A stretch of 64,000 bases of DNA from Parietaria judaica (taxonomy: Eukaryota; Streptophyta; Magnoliopsida; Rosales; Urticaceae): the NCBI GenBank assembly GCA_954871525.1, contig OX940871.1, positions 124,001 through 188,000 of the forward strand, in the 5' to 3' direction. The number at the start of each line of letters is the position of its first letter. The first letter of the stretch is position 1. Position numbers and translations under genes: made by a program. The notes below the pieces were generated by a model. The model searched no databases, was not told where the DNA came from, and saw only the letters and a list, made by a program, of their open reading frames with translations. Positions 28,801-40,760 of this stretch are shown in pieces.

Positions 28801-29517
28801 TCTGAATTCGGGAGTTCTAAAATACCGTGATACCGCGAATTAACACCGTATTGTAAACCGTTGAATTGTCAAATAGATTTGAGAAGTGAGATGGGTTTGA
28901 ATTGAAGCAAGAAGGGGAAAGCTGGATGTTGCTGGCGCATGATTGTAGCCTAAGATCTCTTCTAATTTTCTAAATTACGCCAGAAACTTAGGCCCTTGAT
29001 TCTTGGAATTAATCCTCAAAACTAGGGTTCAACAAGTTCACATATCATGACTACTTGTGACACATTTGCCCTCACAGAAAATCAATCCTAATTGTACAAG
29101 TAGAAATTTGAATCCGGACACAAGACACGAAACAGTAATGACACGGAGTAAATGAGTTCATGACCGTTAATGGGTTTGAGTTCGATAGAAAAAAGTTATG
29201 ATACTCTCACTCCCAATACTATAATATATGTACATATTTTGTCCAATTTAATTTATCTTTCTATCTTTCTGAATTTCTGTTCCGTAAGTAATAATAATAT
29301 AAAAAACCGGCATCTTCCAATGCCGGTCCTTCAATAGCGTGGTTCGACTTGTGTCGTTTCAGCTGGAAGTTAGCAAAAAGAAAATTGACACAACAAATAT
29401 ATATTTTTAATTTTTATAAGAATTGTCATTTAAGCTCTACAAAACTTATCACATAAATACTTTTTTGGACGCGAGTAACCTTAAAATCTTTAATAATATA
29501 ACATGCTTCGAAAAAGC

Positions 29518-29553
<36 letters not shown>

Positions 29554-29877
29554 GTTTCAACAGGTGCATCATTTTTAATATTATTTTACATGCCCAAAAT
29601 ATATATATATATATACATTGAACTGATATATATATATATATTTAAATTTTAATCATATTTTACTATGAACAATATTGTCTGTTATAATAAAATAAAACAA
29701 ATAGTGATATTTTCTTAATAAAATATTTTATGTTTTGATAAAACACTATACATATATGATAAAATCATAAGAATCAATCTAAAAGTTAAACAAAGATTCA
29801 CTATGTCCTCTAAAAATTAATTAGTTAAGGTTGGTAGTACTTTAATAACAGTTTGTGATAATAAAAAATTGTGGCAG
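25830..29877. other. Intergenic DNA between FRA3-type gene and P450 remnant
   Basis: The first 400 bases hold the FRA3-side leader and promoter, purine-rich on plus. A short stretch at 27029-27165 keeps a codon-like composition (see findings) but has no assignable family. The rest is AT-rich, with an (AT) tract at about 29525-29551 some 330 bases before the first P450 exon. No N-terminal P450 exons were found. Confidence 0.6.
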
Positions 29878-32214
29878 GCAAGAGAGAAAATCATATTGAA
29901 GATAAACCGAACAATCGAAGTTTACCGGCAAGGCGGGTCGACGGAAGCAAGCAATGGCGTGCTTGGAAGGCTTTTGGAGGAGGAAAGCTTACCGGACGAG
30001 GCAGTGGCTGATTTCATCATCAACCTTCTCTTTGCGGGCAACGAAACCACCGCGAAAACGATGCTCTTCGCTGTGTATTTCCTCACTCATTGTCCCTCGG
30101 CTCTCAACCAATTATTGGTACTAATTATTTTCATATCATCCCTAACTAGGTATATCATACTTGAAATGAATATGAATCAAATATAGCATATCGAAAATCG
30201 GATGATCCATATCCGATTTTTATTTTTCGTTTGAAAATGGACATGAAAATTTTGCTATCGTGTGAAAAAAAAATGAAAACATAATTTTTGTCTCCGTTTT
30301 CCATTTTTTTAGCGGTAACTAAAATAAATTGAACTAAGATAGATAATTGCCCTTTGTACTTTATTAAACTGTATAAGAGAATCGACTTTCGGGTGTCTCA
30401 ATTGATCAATTTTATTTTTAATAAAAGCAAATAAATAAATTTATATTCCCGTAGCAAGACCGAAATAGAACTTTATGTTTCTTCTTTTTTTGGCGGACCG
30501 GATATGAAATGGATGTCCAACCTCGGACAGATGAAATTAACAAGACTATATCTACGTCTAGATAAGAATATATTTGATATACAATATATATGTGTATATA
30601 TATATATATTCTAATTTTGTTATTCATTTTACAATGATGAATGAAAAGGGTGAGCAAGAAGGTCTTCAAAGGAGCTCCAATGGAGATGAGAAAATGCTTA
30701 CTTGGGAGGACTACAAAGCCATGCCTTTTACTCAATGTGTGAGTTATTATTCCTAAAATATTATATTCACTTTACATAGTTTTATTATCATAATATATAA
30801 TAAAATTGTAGCTATTCTTTTCTTATATGTTTGTATAATACTTATGTTTAGGTGATTGATGAAACACTACGAATTGGTGGCATTGCTATTTGGTTGATGA
30901 GAGAAGCAAGAGAAGATGTTAAATATCAAGGTCATCTCAATTTCTATAATTTCTCTATCAAGTAGGGTGAAACCGAGACCGAGACCGCAAACTTATTTTT
31001 TTCCTTCTCCAATGTTTAGAGTAAAACTGCTTTCAATTATTGGATTTTGCATCTGTAATACAGATAAAGAAACTGAAACTGAATACGAAGTAAAGTCGCA
31101 ATTACATTTTTGGATAAGCACGTTTTTTTTTTTTTTTTTTTATCGAGAACCAAGCCAGGTCCGGGTTGGTCCGATTTTTTTTTTTTTAAAAAAAGTGTCA
31201 TACATGTCCTTGCCACCTCACAAGTCCTTGAATAAACACAATATAATTTCAATTTTTTTTTAGATTATGTGATTCCGAAAGGAAGCTTTGTGGTGCCGTT
31301 TCTGTCCGCGGTACATTTGGATGAGAATGTGTACAATGAAGCTCTCACTTTCAATCCATGGAGATGGATGGACCCCGAAAACCAGGTATTTTTAGCTTTC
31401 AACAATAATAATAATTCGCGTTACAGTTTGTGATATGAATCTGTTTTCTCGGTTCCATACCGTTTCATATTTTAAAGCTCTATAGTGAAAATTGAGGGAT
31501 CCGGTCAATAGGCCGGTTCCAAAAGATCTACGGTTTTAGACCTTTTGGATAAGGGTGTTTTGTAATAGACCTTTTGCGGTTATTTAATTTAGCCGTTATT
31601 TTTTTTCTTCTTCTTTTAAGTGTGTTAAACTTCAATAGTATAATAATCTATGTTACAAACATAATTTTATATAAATAACTAAAAATGCGAGTTTTAGGGT
31701 GGAAGCGGTCGCTTAGGGACGATAGGATAGAGCCCTAATAGTTTACGCTTCACGACCTTTCGAATTCGGGATATTATCTAATTGGCATTTTAGGACTAAT
31801 TAATTCTTCTTCTTTGTTTGTGATTTTTCGTAAATTTCCTTCTTATTTTTCTTAATCAGGAAAAACGGAATTGGCGAAACAGCCCAGTTTATGCTCCTTT
31901 CGGAGGAGGGGCAAGGTTTTGTCCCGGAGCTGAGCTTGGTCGCCTGCAAATTGCTCTTTTTCTCCATTACTTTGTCACAACTTATGGGTATTTTCATTTC
32001 TTCCTCTATATATAAAATTAATATAATTATGATATATATATATATATATAAACATAAATTATCATGAATTAAGTGACAAAAAAACCTTGTCGTTTGCAGG
32101 TGGAATCAAACGAAGGAAGATAGGATGTCGTTTTTCCCGTCCGCTAGATTAGTGAATGGGTTCCAATTGTGCTTAAAGAGACGCCAAACGACGACGTTTC
32201 AAGCCTCTACTTGA
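29878..32214 (+). CDS. Cytochrome P450, CYP85 clan, 3' half only
   Basis: Six exons join in frame to 257 residues: 29878-30117, 30649-30738, 30852-30930, 31264-31385, 31860-31987, 32100-32214. They hold the I-helix AGNETT (residues 53-58), K-helix ETLR (114-117), the NPWRW stretch in the PERF region, the heme loop FGGGARFCPG with Cys198, and the C-terminal end. The wording (TWEDYKAMPFTQCV, AIWLMREA, FPSARLVNGF) places it in the clan of brassinosteroid and terpenoid P450s (CYP90/720/724-like). The exact family is unsure. A full protein needs about 220 more N-terminal residues, and no such exons lie in the 4 kb upstream. The acceptor of the second exon (AAAAG at 30648) is weak. The remaining frame is undamaged. 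Confidence 0.88.
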
Positions 32215-33057
32215 AACAAAAGCTTTCATGTCGTTTTCTGTACACTGCTACATTATATATATATATATTTTTTTTATTTTTTTGAGGAATTGTCCTTTTT
32301 ATATATTGCTGTGTTGATGTACAAAGTTCCAAAGTTTTTTGATGTAGCGGTGTTGACTTTGTACATGTAGCTATAAGATGCTTGTATTATTTTATATTTT
32401 CGTATAAATATATATATTGTATTCGTTATTTGATAAATATTTATTTACTTAGTGTAAATATGCAGTCCCGTATTATTAGGCTAAGGTTCCGAAACAAAAA
32501 AGGAAACTACAAGAAAATAAGGCAGCAAAATGCCACAAATCCCGAAAGCAATAAACGGAAAGGCGTAAAATAACCGAAACCAAAGTCTCCAATAAACATA
32601 ACCAATCAAAATATACCAGCCACAACAAAACAATACAAAATCTGTTTGAGATATTTTGTGATTGATAATTAAATTATGTGATTAAACCGCGAGAAGCTAA
32701 ACTTTTATATATTATACAGTTCATAAATATTAACACAATATTTGAATGACACATGTGATGCGCTGACGATTTTGATGATCATATGAACTTGCTCGATAAA
32801 ATTACCCCTAATTAAACTCTTACTTGATACTTAATAGCCTCACTACATAAAAATTATAAGAAATAATAATACTTGTTATTTACATACTATTTTTCTTAAG
32901 TAAACCGATTTCTACATTAACAATTATATGGAGATGAGAACCTAAAGAAGCCAAAGTAAGTAAAATTGTTGAACTATCGAGGTACCGCTTAGAAAAATAA
33001 AGTCTAGGAAGGTAAATAAAGGTGTAAAATAACCGAAAATAGTCTCCGATATCGTTC
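32215..33057. other. P450 3' flank and spacer
   Basis: The segment to about 32690 is the counterpart of 18255-18590, with 128 extra bases (about 32207-32335). The rest is AT-rich with no gene. Two convergent genes (P450 plus, eIF5B minus) end here. Confidence 0.6.
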
Positions 33058-33937
33058 TCATTGGATCTTGAAGAGGGTCTTCAGTTTAGTGACCAGCCTC
33101 CAGTCTTCCTTGGACAGGTCCTCCTGAACATACGATAAGCGCGTTACAAACGACGTGGGTTGATATAAATTATGGAAGATTGAGAGTTCCAACTTACTTG
33201 GTAAGCTTTCAGCGCATCGATCGATTTTCTCGAGATGTGGCTGACAAGCTCGTCCTCGATCTCGAAATGCCTGCCATACATTTTCTGTTGTTCTTCGGGA
33301 TCGCTGCCAACGATCTGCAAAAGAAACGGCCGTTAAAGTCCTTAAGAAGAGCTCCGGTCATGCTCTCGAAAGCAACGGCCGTTAAATTTTGTTTTTTGGT
33401 ACCTTAATGGAGACTTGAGAGCCTTTCTTGGCAGTGTCGACATCTTCATTGTTTTTCTTTTTAATGGACGCGATCCGCCCGATATCGATGAATTTCCTCT
33501 GAGGAATGCATATTGGACTCCCAACCTACACACAAACAAGAGGTACCAAAATGTTGTATACACTGAAATCTCATAGCAAACCAAAGTTCTTCGAAAAGTC
33601 GACGTATTATGCCAGATTTTAAATCATATGTAATGAAGTATGTGCATTGTAAGTGACTAAAGATTTAATGAAAACAAACGATGATAAAAATTGAAGGGGA
33701 AATTTACTATAATTTACTATGTCCCTGTCAAGCGAGAATTTATTAGAGATTTCGATTAAAATAAAAAGAAGGGTAAGCGGTAGTACCTTCGCGATGCCCT
33801 CCAAAACATCAACTCCGAGAACAATTGGGTCCTTCGCTCTGAACACGCCGTTCGGTAATATCTTAAGAACGCAAGGGAACACCGCTTCATCGGCCGCCTC
33901 CTTCTTCTTTTCCTCCTTGAGGTTCTTGATGTAGGCT
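33058..33937 (-). CDS. eIF5B: Translation initiation factor eIF5B, last four exons only
   Basis: Exons 33787-33937, 33403-33525, 33198-33314 and 33058-33123 join in frame to about 152 residues ending in LFKIQ and TGA. They match the C-terminal part of eIF5B: AYIKNLKEEKKKEAADEAVF, PIVLGVDVLEGIAK, PICIPQRKFIDIGRIASI, the EEQQKMYGRHFEIEDELVSHISR region, and the final helix (EDWRLVTKLKTLFKIQ) that contacts eIF1A. The G domain and all N-terminal exons are missing upstream, where a good acceptor is followed by unrelated DNA. eIF5B is a GTPase for ribosomal subunit joining; this fragment alone could not do that. Confidence 0.92.
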
Positions 33938-35239
33938 CTGAACGCAAGGGTTTTTACTATGTACATGCATTTCCGTTTTTCATAAACGACATCATTTCTC
34001 TGCATCATTTCCGTTGTTCGCTTTTGTTTGCTTCGGTTCGCTCGTGTAAAAAGATTGGAAATAAGCCGTCACAGTTGACCACATTGGTTACTTATACCAT
34101 AAATATCTCTACATTGGATCAATTTAATATTTAATAGTACAAAATGATTTTGGATAAAATGTATACTATGATTTTACAAAAACGACAACAATACGAAACT
34201 GACATATTCAAAGTCAGCCAATTTTAAGCCTAAAGTAAATGTTGTCCCTTTAAATTTTATTCCCTCTAACTGCTCACTGTCGTTTTAACTTTAAACTTCG
34301 GTCGTTTCGATCTATCGTTTTCCATTTCTATCGTTTTTCTAAACAATTTCTGAAGCTTCGTTTCTCTAATAAATGTCGTTTTGTAAATTTATAATCCTTT
34401 CTCATTGATTGATTAAATATATTTTATTTTTTAAAACAGTTAATAGCCACATATGTATTGAAAGTTTTTATTTAAACAGTTAAGATTTCATCAGCTTTTA
34501 GAAAAGAAAAATGTTTAAAATACTTGTAGAAGTTACACATTAGAAAAACAGTTAAATGGATTGAAAAATTTGACGAAATTTGAGAGAAGGAAAATATTAT
34601 TGATACTCGAAACGTTTACAATTTACGTAAAAAAAAGTATTGGGTTTATAATTATATCATTAAGAGTATCAAGATATTAAGGTGGTGTTTGGTTAACTGG
34701 TTTGGGAAACCAGTTTTGCAATTTGGTTTGGAAAATCCGTCCAGTTTTGCAATTTGATTTGGGAAATCCGTCTGAAAGTTTGTTGATTGGGACTTCGTCT
34801 CCTTAACGCAAAAGATATGTACTTCTCCGGAACGAGATGGAGAATACGACATAAACTATATCGTTTGACGTAAACGACCAAGTACGGAAGAGTGGGCCAA
34901 AACAAGGAAAAGGCCCATTATCGAAATAAGCCCATTCGGCCATGGCGTCCAGATTCCAACATAAATAAATAGTGTTCGTTTTTTCTATATATTAATTAAA
35001 TTTATGACTAAAGTAGCTTATATTTTCTTTTTCTTATGCTTCTTAATCCCAATCTTAGCTTTAAAAAGAAAAGACCTTATCTTCGTTTTATTGCGACGAA
35101 GATCTGGTCTTTTAACCTCTAAAAATTAAAAATTGGAGCAAGAAAAAACAAAATATTAAGTAGTTTAACCGTAAATATTTATAAGTTCATTTTGAGAGCT
35201 CGAGTTCTGGTTGTTGAAGCTTTCGGTCTCTCCATTTCC
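33938..35239. other. Spacer and promoter region of the FtsH-like protease gene
   Basis: No gene. Near 34680-34790 two short direct repeats (CCAGTTTTGCAATTTG) occur. GGCCCATTA and AAGCCCATT motifs near 34910-34935, common in plant housekeeping and plastid-gene promoters, lie about 310 bases before the ATG at 35240. Confidence 0.5.
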
Positions 35240-38200
35240 ATGGCGTTTGCTTCCTCGAACCTCGGAGCTCTCTCTCCCTCTCTCGTCGCAACCAGCCCCT
35301 TCCCTCGCTTCGCCTTCCGATTCCCGCCATCGCCGCGAAGAGTCGTCCCGCGACGAGCGCTCCGAGAGTGGAACGAGTACGAGGAAGCTCTCAAGCGCAA
35401 GGACCTCGCCCAAGCCCTAAAGTTCCTCAATTCCGTCGAAGACGACGAGGAGCTCGGAATCGATTCCTTCAGAGGATCGGGGAATCGAGATTGGGAGGTT
35501 TTGGACACTTGCTTGAACGCCGATGATATGAGACTCGTCGCCAACGCCTATGGCTTCCTCAAGAGCAGAGGGTTTCTCCCCTTCTTCGGCAAGTTCAGGA
35601 ATATCGGTAAATGTTGCTACTTTCTATCCACTCTTCTGTTGCCATTGATCACTGAGTTTAGATATAGCAATTTGTTCGGTATATCCGGTTTTCGGTTTAG
35701 AAAGTTGTTCAAGCTCAGAACTTTAGTGCTATAGAGGAACCGAACCGAGAAACCCGATTTGAGAAGATGAATGACGGGTAGGTTATTATTTGCCATTGAT
35801 GATCTTGGTCACTAAGTAGAGTATATCCGGTTTTCGGTTTAGATTCGGTTTACATTATCCGTTGTTTCTTTCATCCATTGTTTTGTTGCCATTGATGATC
35901 TTGGTCACTGAGTAGAGTATAGGTCTAACAATTTATTCGGTATATCCGGTTTTCGATATATTCAGTTTTCGTTCGGATTACGGGTTTTATGATTACCCCG
36001 TGTATCGACATATATAGCAGTTTCGAAAGCTATTCAAGCTCATAGCTTCAAACCGATGCCAGAATTATTTAGAAACCCGATTCGAGAAGATGAATTACGT
36101 GTAGGTTAATGATCGAATAATTTATGATGGTGGAGAAGTCCCCAAAATATCCGATTTAAGTCGTATAGATAGTAAAGTTATGGGAAGAGATCGAACGTGT
36201 CACGGACATTTGAAACATCATTTTGGCAGTAGAGAAACAAAAGCAGAAGTAAAGAGATAACGACATGGGAATTTTACGCTGTGATCGGAAAATGAGCTAC
36301 AATGATGAGACAAAGAGAGCTAAAAAGATAAACGACGGCTTGATTATTGTATGTCTCCGAAAACGCCAATTATAGGCCTATCGGTCCGATCCCTCCACTC
36401 CACCAAGGAGCTCCTAAAATACCCCATAAATGTATGCCGTACCGTAGAGTTTAAAAAACGGGCCCAGCCAAGGAATCGGATTCGGGTCACAAACTCAAAC
36501 ATTTAAAATAGCATTTTCGCAGGTGTACTACCTTTTTTTAATGGGTGTGCTCTATTTACCAAATAAACCATTAATTGCCAATGAATTATATGGTTGCTTT
36601 GTTATAGAAAATCTTTATTAATCAATTCTAAGTCGAGTAAATATTTGAATATGGAACTTATTGTTAATCGATTTCTGCAGTTTTGGAGGGACCAAGAAAT
36701 GTCACACCAGATGTCTTGAAGGACTCGACGGGTTTAGAAGGTACTCCAAATTTTACGTTTTTTCCATTATCGTCTTCTTTGCAATATTAAGTGCCAAAGA
36801 TACTTCCTTAGCCTTTTATGCTTAACTTGATCTTTTCCTCGTTATCCAGCTGAAAAATTCGCTCCGAGAAAATGGGGTGTTTCGGGAAGTTCTCAGCTTG
36901 CTTTGGTCGCGATCCTCGGTGGAACGTCATATCTTTTCTCGCAAGGCATCGATATAAGGACTAACCTTGCAGTTGTAATTTCTCTGGCGTTTATCGATTC
37001 TATTTTTCTCGGAGGGTGTTGTTTAGCTCAACTCACAAGTTATTGGCCCCCGTATAGAACTAGAATCCTAGTACATGAAGCCGGCCATCTCTTAATCGGT
37101 AAGCATTACATTATGATCGTTGAATCATATAACAAAATGCAAACTCGGTGTTTTATTCAATTGAATTTTATTATTTTCCTTGACAAATAATACTTAGTGG
37201 TGAGACCAAGACCGGGTACTGGGCTTTTGGATCATTTTCGGCCGGGTCCCAGTCTTTTTAGCCGCCCAAAACCGGGCCCAATCCCAATTTAAAAAGAAGT
37301 CCGCTTTTTGAATTTTTTGCAAAAAACCGGGACTGGGCTGAAAACCGGGCGTTTCAGCTTTTTAATAGTATTTTTTAATAGAACCCTAAAGCTAAAACTA
37401 TAATAAATTAATGAAAAATCAGAATATACTAAAACTAGGCTGGAAACTGGGATGGCCCGGTTCTCGGACCGAAACCGGGCTTAGGGAGTAATTATTACAC
37501 CCCTACTCTGATCGTGATTAAGCAAGTAAACTTATGTTGATAACAAATTTTGTCGACATTTTGCAGCTTACTTAATGGGTTGTCCGATCCGCGGTGTCAT
37601 TTTAGACCCAATCGTTGCAATTCAAATGGGAATTCAAGGGCAGGTATTATAAATCAGAACTATCTATTCTAAACCGTTAACTAAGAACACAGTTTACGGA
37701 GAGCCTAAAACCGAAAAGGGCCAATCGGAACGCTATCCAAATTATTACGTGGAGAATGAAAGATTTAGAATTAAGAGTAACAAGGCTGACATGAAGAATG
37801 TGTTTTAGGCAGGAACTCAGTTTTGGGATGAGAAAATGGCGAACGACTTAGCTGACGGACGATTAGATGGTACGGCATTTGACAGGTGCGTCTCACTATC
37901 TATCCCGGTATTTCGGGAATTTTCACTACCTTTTTTTTTTGTTGTTAAAATTCAATTCTAGTGCCGTGATTTTTAAAACCGGTTTTAATACAAATCTCCC
38001 AAACCAAGTACAAATGAGTGAAATGAAACCAGGTACTGTATGGTCCTTTTCGCCGGAATTGCCGCTGAGGCTCTTATCTACGGGGAAGCTGAGGGCGGAG
38101 AAAACGGCGAAAACCTCTTCAAAAAGGCCTGTTCTTTGCTTCAACCCGCATTGTCAATCACCGAGGTATCACTTAAGTCGAATAAATTATTGCACATTTT

Positions 38201-38411
38201 TATTTTTCTTCAACCAATAGTATTAAGTTTCGGATTCCGAATTTCCATTTGTAAGATGTCGAATCAAGCGAGATGGTCTCTTCTTCAATCCTACAATCTT
38301 CTGAAATGGCACCGACGAGCTCATCGTGCTGCCGTTAAAGCCTTGCAGAGTCGCTGCACTTTAAGCGTCGTGATTCGGAGAATTGAGGATGCCATGGCAG
38401 CAAGTAGATGA
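35240..38411 (+). CDS. Plastid FtsH-like (M41-type) zinc metalloprotease without ATPase domain, VIR3-like
   Basis: Seven exons join in frame to 372 residues: 35240-35606, 36681-36740, 36850-37098, 37567-37643, 37809-37885, 38033-38165, 38256-38411. The N terminus is Ser/Arg/Pro-rich and acid-poor, like a chloroplast transit peptide. Two hydrophobic segments follow (about residues 155-200), then the zinc-binding HEAGH at 218-222, and a C-terminal helical region with GIAAEALIYGEAEGG, as in the M41 peptidase domain. No AAA domain. Related Arabidopsis proteins (VIR3 and its paralogue) work with thylakoid FtsH in chloroplast development. The subfamily name is from memory. The gene looks complete and undamaged. 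Its first intron carries the source of a 507-base duplication. Confidence 0.88.
35804..36310. repeat. 507-base segment duplicated at 39990-40496
   Basis: Lies within the first intron of the FtsH-like protease gene. It matches 39990-40496 with a constant offset of 4186 and no difference that I noticed, in direct orientation. Confidence 0.92.
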
Positions 38412-38828
38412 AATGTGAAAAATTAGGTGTATATTAACTTTAATATATCTATAAGGTAAATGTATACACCTAATTAAATGTAAAAAATAGTCTTGAGTTG
38501 TATATATCCCATTTGATTATTTGCGGTAAAAGTACCTAAAAATAAATAAAAGTTGTGTCATTTTTTTATTTTTAACTTTTGCCGCTCATTTATTTTTATC
38601 ATTATTGGATACCAAAGTAAAAACACTGTAGTTTCTACAGTGACAATTTGCCAAATTAACAAGTCACAACTGCTGGCCTTCTAACGTTAACATTTGCTCT
38701 CTCTCTTTTCTCTTTTTCCTAGAAAATTAAAAACAAAAAACAAAGTATGGTGTATGTGTTGGGTTTTCGATTCCAACTTGTGCAGATTAACTAACTATGG
38801 TGTATTTTTTGTTTCATGGAGATGGCTG

Positions 38829-39018
38829 GTGAAGGGAAAGAATCGGATATTGAGTTCGATTAATATTGTTCATGTGAAATTAGAATCGGATATTGAGTTC
38901 GATTAATATTGTTCATGTGAAAAGTGAAGGGAAAGAATCGGATATTGAGTTCGATTAATATTGTTCATGTGAAATTAGAATCGGATATTGAGTTCGATTA
39001 ATATTGTTCATGTGAAAA
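38829..39018. repeat. Two-level tandem repeat (2 x 95 bases)
   Basis: A 95-base unit starting GTGAAGGGAAAG occurs twice in a row. Each unit is itself two related halves sharing AATCGGATATTGAGTTCG and TTAATATTGTTCATGTG. Confidence 0.92.
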
Positions 39019-39247
39019 GCTTCGACTCTTTTACTTTTTTCAGCAATAAACCCGAGAGCTTTAACTGTATTAGCTCTTCACGATGATCGGAATATTTAGG
39101 CTAAATTTCATATTTGCTTGGTAATTTTCCCCTTTTAACTTATAATTTTCCCTCATTTTTACTCTAGATTATACGTACTCGTCCCAATTTTATTGACTTT
39201 ATCCAAAAGTAGAAGTGGCAATTCAATGGGATTGGTTGGCCACTCCG

Positions 39248-39733
39248 ATGGACGCGAAGCTTCTCTGGATGAGCAATTGCTTCACCAGAACCAAGCTCGG
39301 AAATCCTCCATTTGGGTTATCATCTTCTTCCTCTGGGATCTCTTCACCTTTGAGTTTGAGTTGCAGACATGGTTGTCGCTCTCCGGTCATGGCTTCTTCT
39401 TCCGCAAATCCTTCTACGAAGCTTTACGTCAGTGGTTAGTTAGTTAGTTATCATCTTCCAAAAAGTAAAACATTACGAGGATTTATTGGCTCATATTGTT
39501 GATTTTAATATTTTGATGGTGAAAATACCTATGTTATTGACTTTAGTGCAACTAAGTACGAGTAAATAATAATTAATTGTCTCTTTTGCGCAACTGTTGT
39601 TGTTTTACGGGATTATTATGAATCTTAACAAAGATCAACTATGACATTAGGGAAATATTGGTTGTAAACAAAGTGCTAAGATTAATATCCTTGGATGTGC
39701 AGGGCTATCGTTCCGTTCCACGGAGGAGAGTTT
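39248..39733 (+). CDS. Organelle-type RRM protein, 5' fragment
   Basis: Exon 39248-39434 (ATG, MDAKLLWMSNC...) encodes a Ser-rich leader ending SANPSTKLYVSG, the start of an RRM (RNP2). The second exon opens at 39703 with GLSFRSTEESL and then leaves the family pattern at about 39733, running into unrelated DNA. Small plastid or mitochondrial RRM proteins (ORRM6-like in Arabidopsis) have TKLYVSGLSF at this place and need another 70 or more residues, including RNP1. The overlapping frame from 39193 is a shadow. A truncated gene start. Confidence 0.7.
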
Positions 39734-39989
39734 ATATTTTCATTACAGATACTATATTTTTGCAATCATACCACCGAGGAACCAAATACGGATTCAAGCA
39801 CCAAGCCACGAGCTACGTAGAACCCAAAAACCAAAATGATGTCAAATATGGATAAAAATACAATTCTTCATTTTATAATTTTATCCCATACTACATAGCC
39901 TTAGATATAAAATTTGAATTTCATTTAGAAAACGAAAATGCTACATATCCGTTGTTTACATTATCCGTTGTTTCTTTCATCCATTGTTT

Positions 39990-40496
39990 CTTGGTCACTA
40001 AGTAGAGTATATCCGGTTTTCGGTTTAGATTCGGTTTACATTATCCGTTGTTTCTTTCATCCATTGTTTTGTTGCCATTGATGATCTTGGTCACTGAGTA
40101 GAGTATAGGTCTAACAATTTATTCGGTATATCCGGTTTTCGATATATTCAGTTTTCGTTCGGATTACGGGTTTTATGATTACCCCGTGTATCGACATATA
40201 TAGCAGTTTCGAAAGCTATTCAAGCTCATAGCTTCAAACCGATGCCAGAATTATTTAGAAACCCGATTCGAGAAGATGAATTACGTGTAGGTTAATGATC
40301 GAATAATTTATGATGGTGGAGAAGTCCCCAAAATATCCGATTTAAGTCGTATAGATAGTAAAGTTATGGGAAGAGATCGAACGTGTCACGGACATTTGAA
40401 ACATCATTTTGGCAGTAGAGAAACAAAAGCAGAAGTAAAGAGATAACGACATGGGAATTTTACGCTGTGATCGGAAAATGAGCTACAATGATGAGA
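39990..40496. repeat. Copy of the FtsH-like gene's intron 1 segment
   Basis: Direct repeat of 35804-36310. It ends abruptly at 40496, where ATGAGA is followed by AACGGAG here and by CAAAGAG in the intron. It lies between the RRM fragment and a coding-like scrap. Confidence 0.92.
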
Positions 40497-40670
40497 AACG
40501 GAGAATGTGGAGCAGGAAGACGATATTGAAGCTTTGCTAAAGAACGACGACGTCTACTGCATTATGCGCCATACGCAACCCACGACCGCAGAAATCGACG
40601 CCAGAGTTGCAAAGCCGTATTTTATAAGCTCGAATTTCGCTGCTTCCAATCTTGCCCTTAAATCATGATT
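40497..40670 (+). pseudogene. Unrecognised coding-like 3' exon fragment
   Basis: The plus frame from about 40505 encodes E-Q-E-D-D-I-E-A-L-L-K-N-D-D-V-Y and continues for about 50 codons to TGA near 40668. Its composition is that of a real protein C terminus, unlike the flanks. It starts where the 507-base duplication ends. I do not recognise the family. Confidence 0.35.
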
Positions 40671-40760
40671 ATCCTGATGTTTATGCAACAGTTATGAATT
40701 AACGAGAGAACGTATCACGAGGTAAACGAAAGAAGAAAGATGGTGGTCAGGGTTTCTTAC

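Noticed and set aside
29878..32214. A complete, functional P450 gene
   Set aside because: Only the part from before the I-helix onward exists. No N-terminal anchor, proline-rich hinge or B-H helix exons in the 4 kb upstream.
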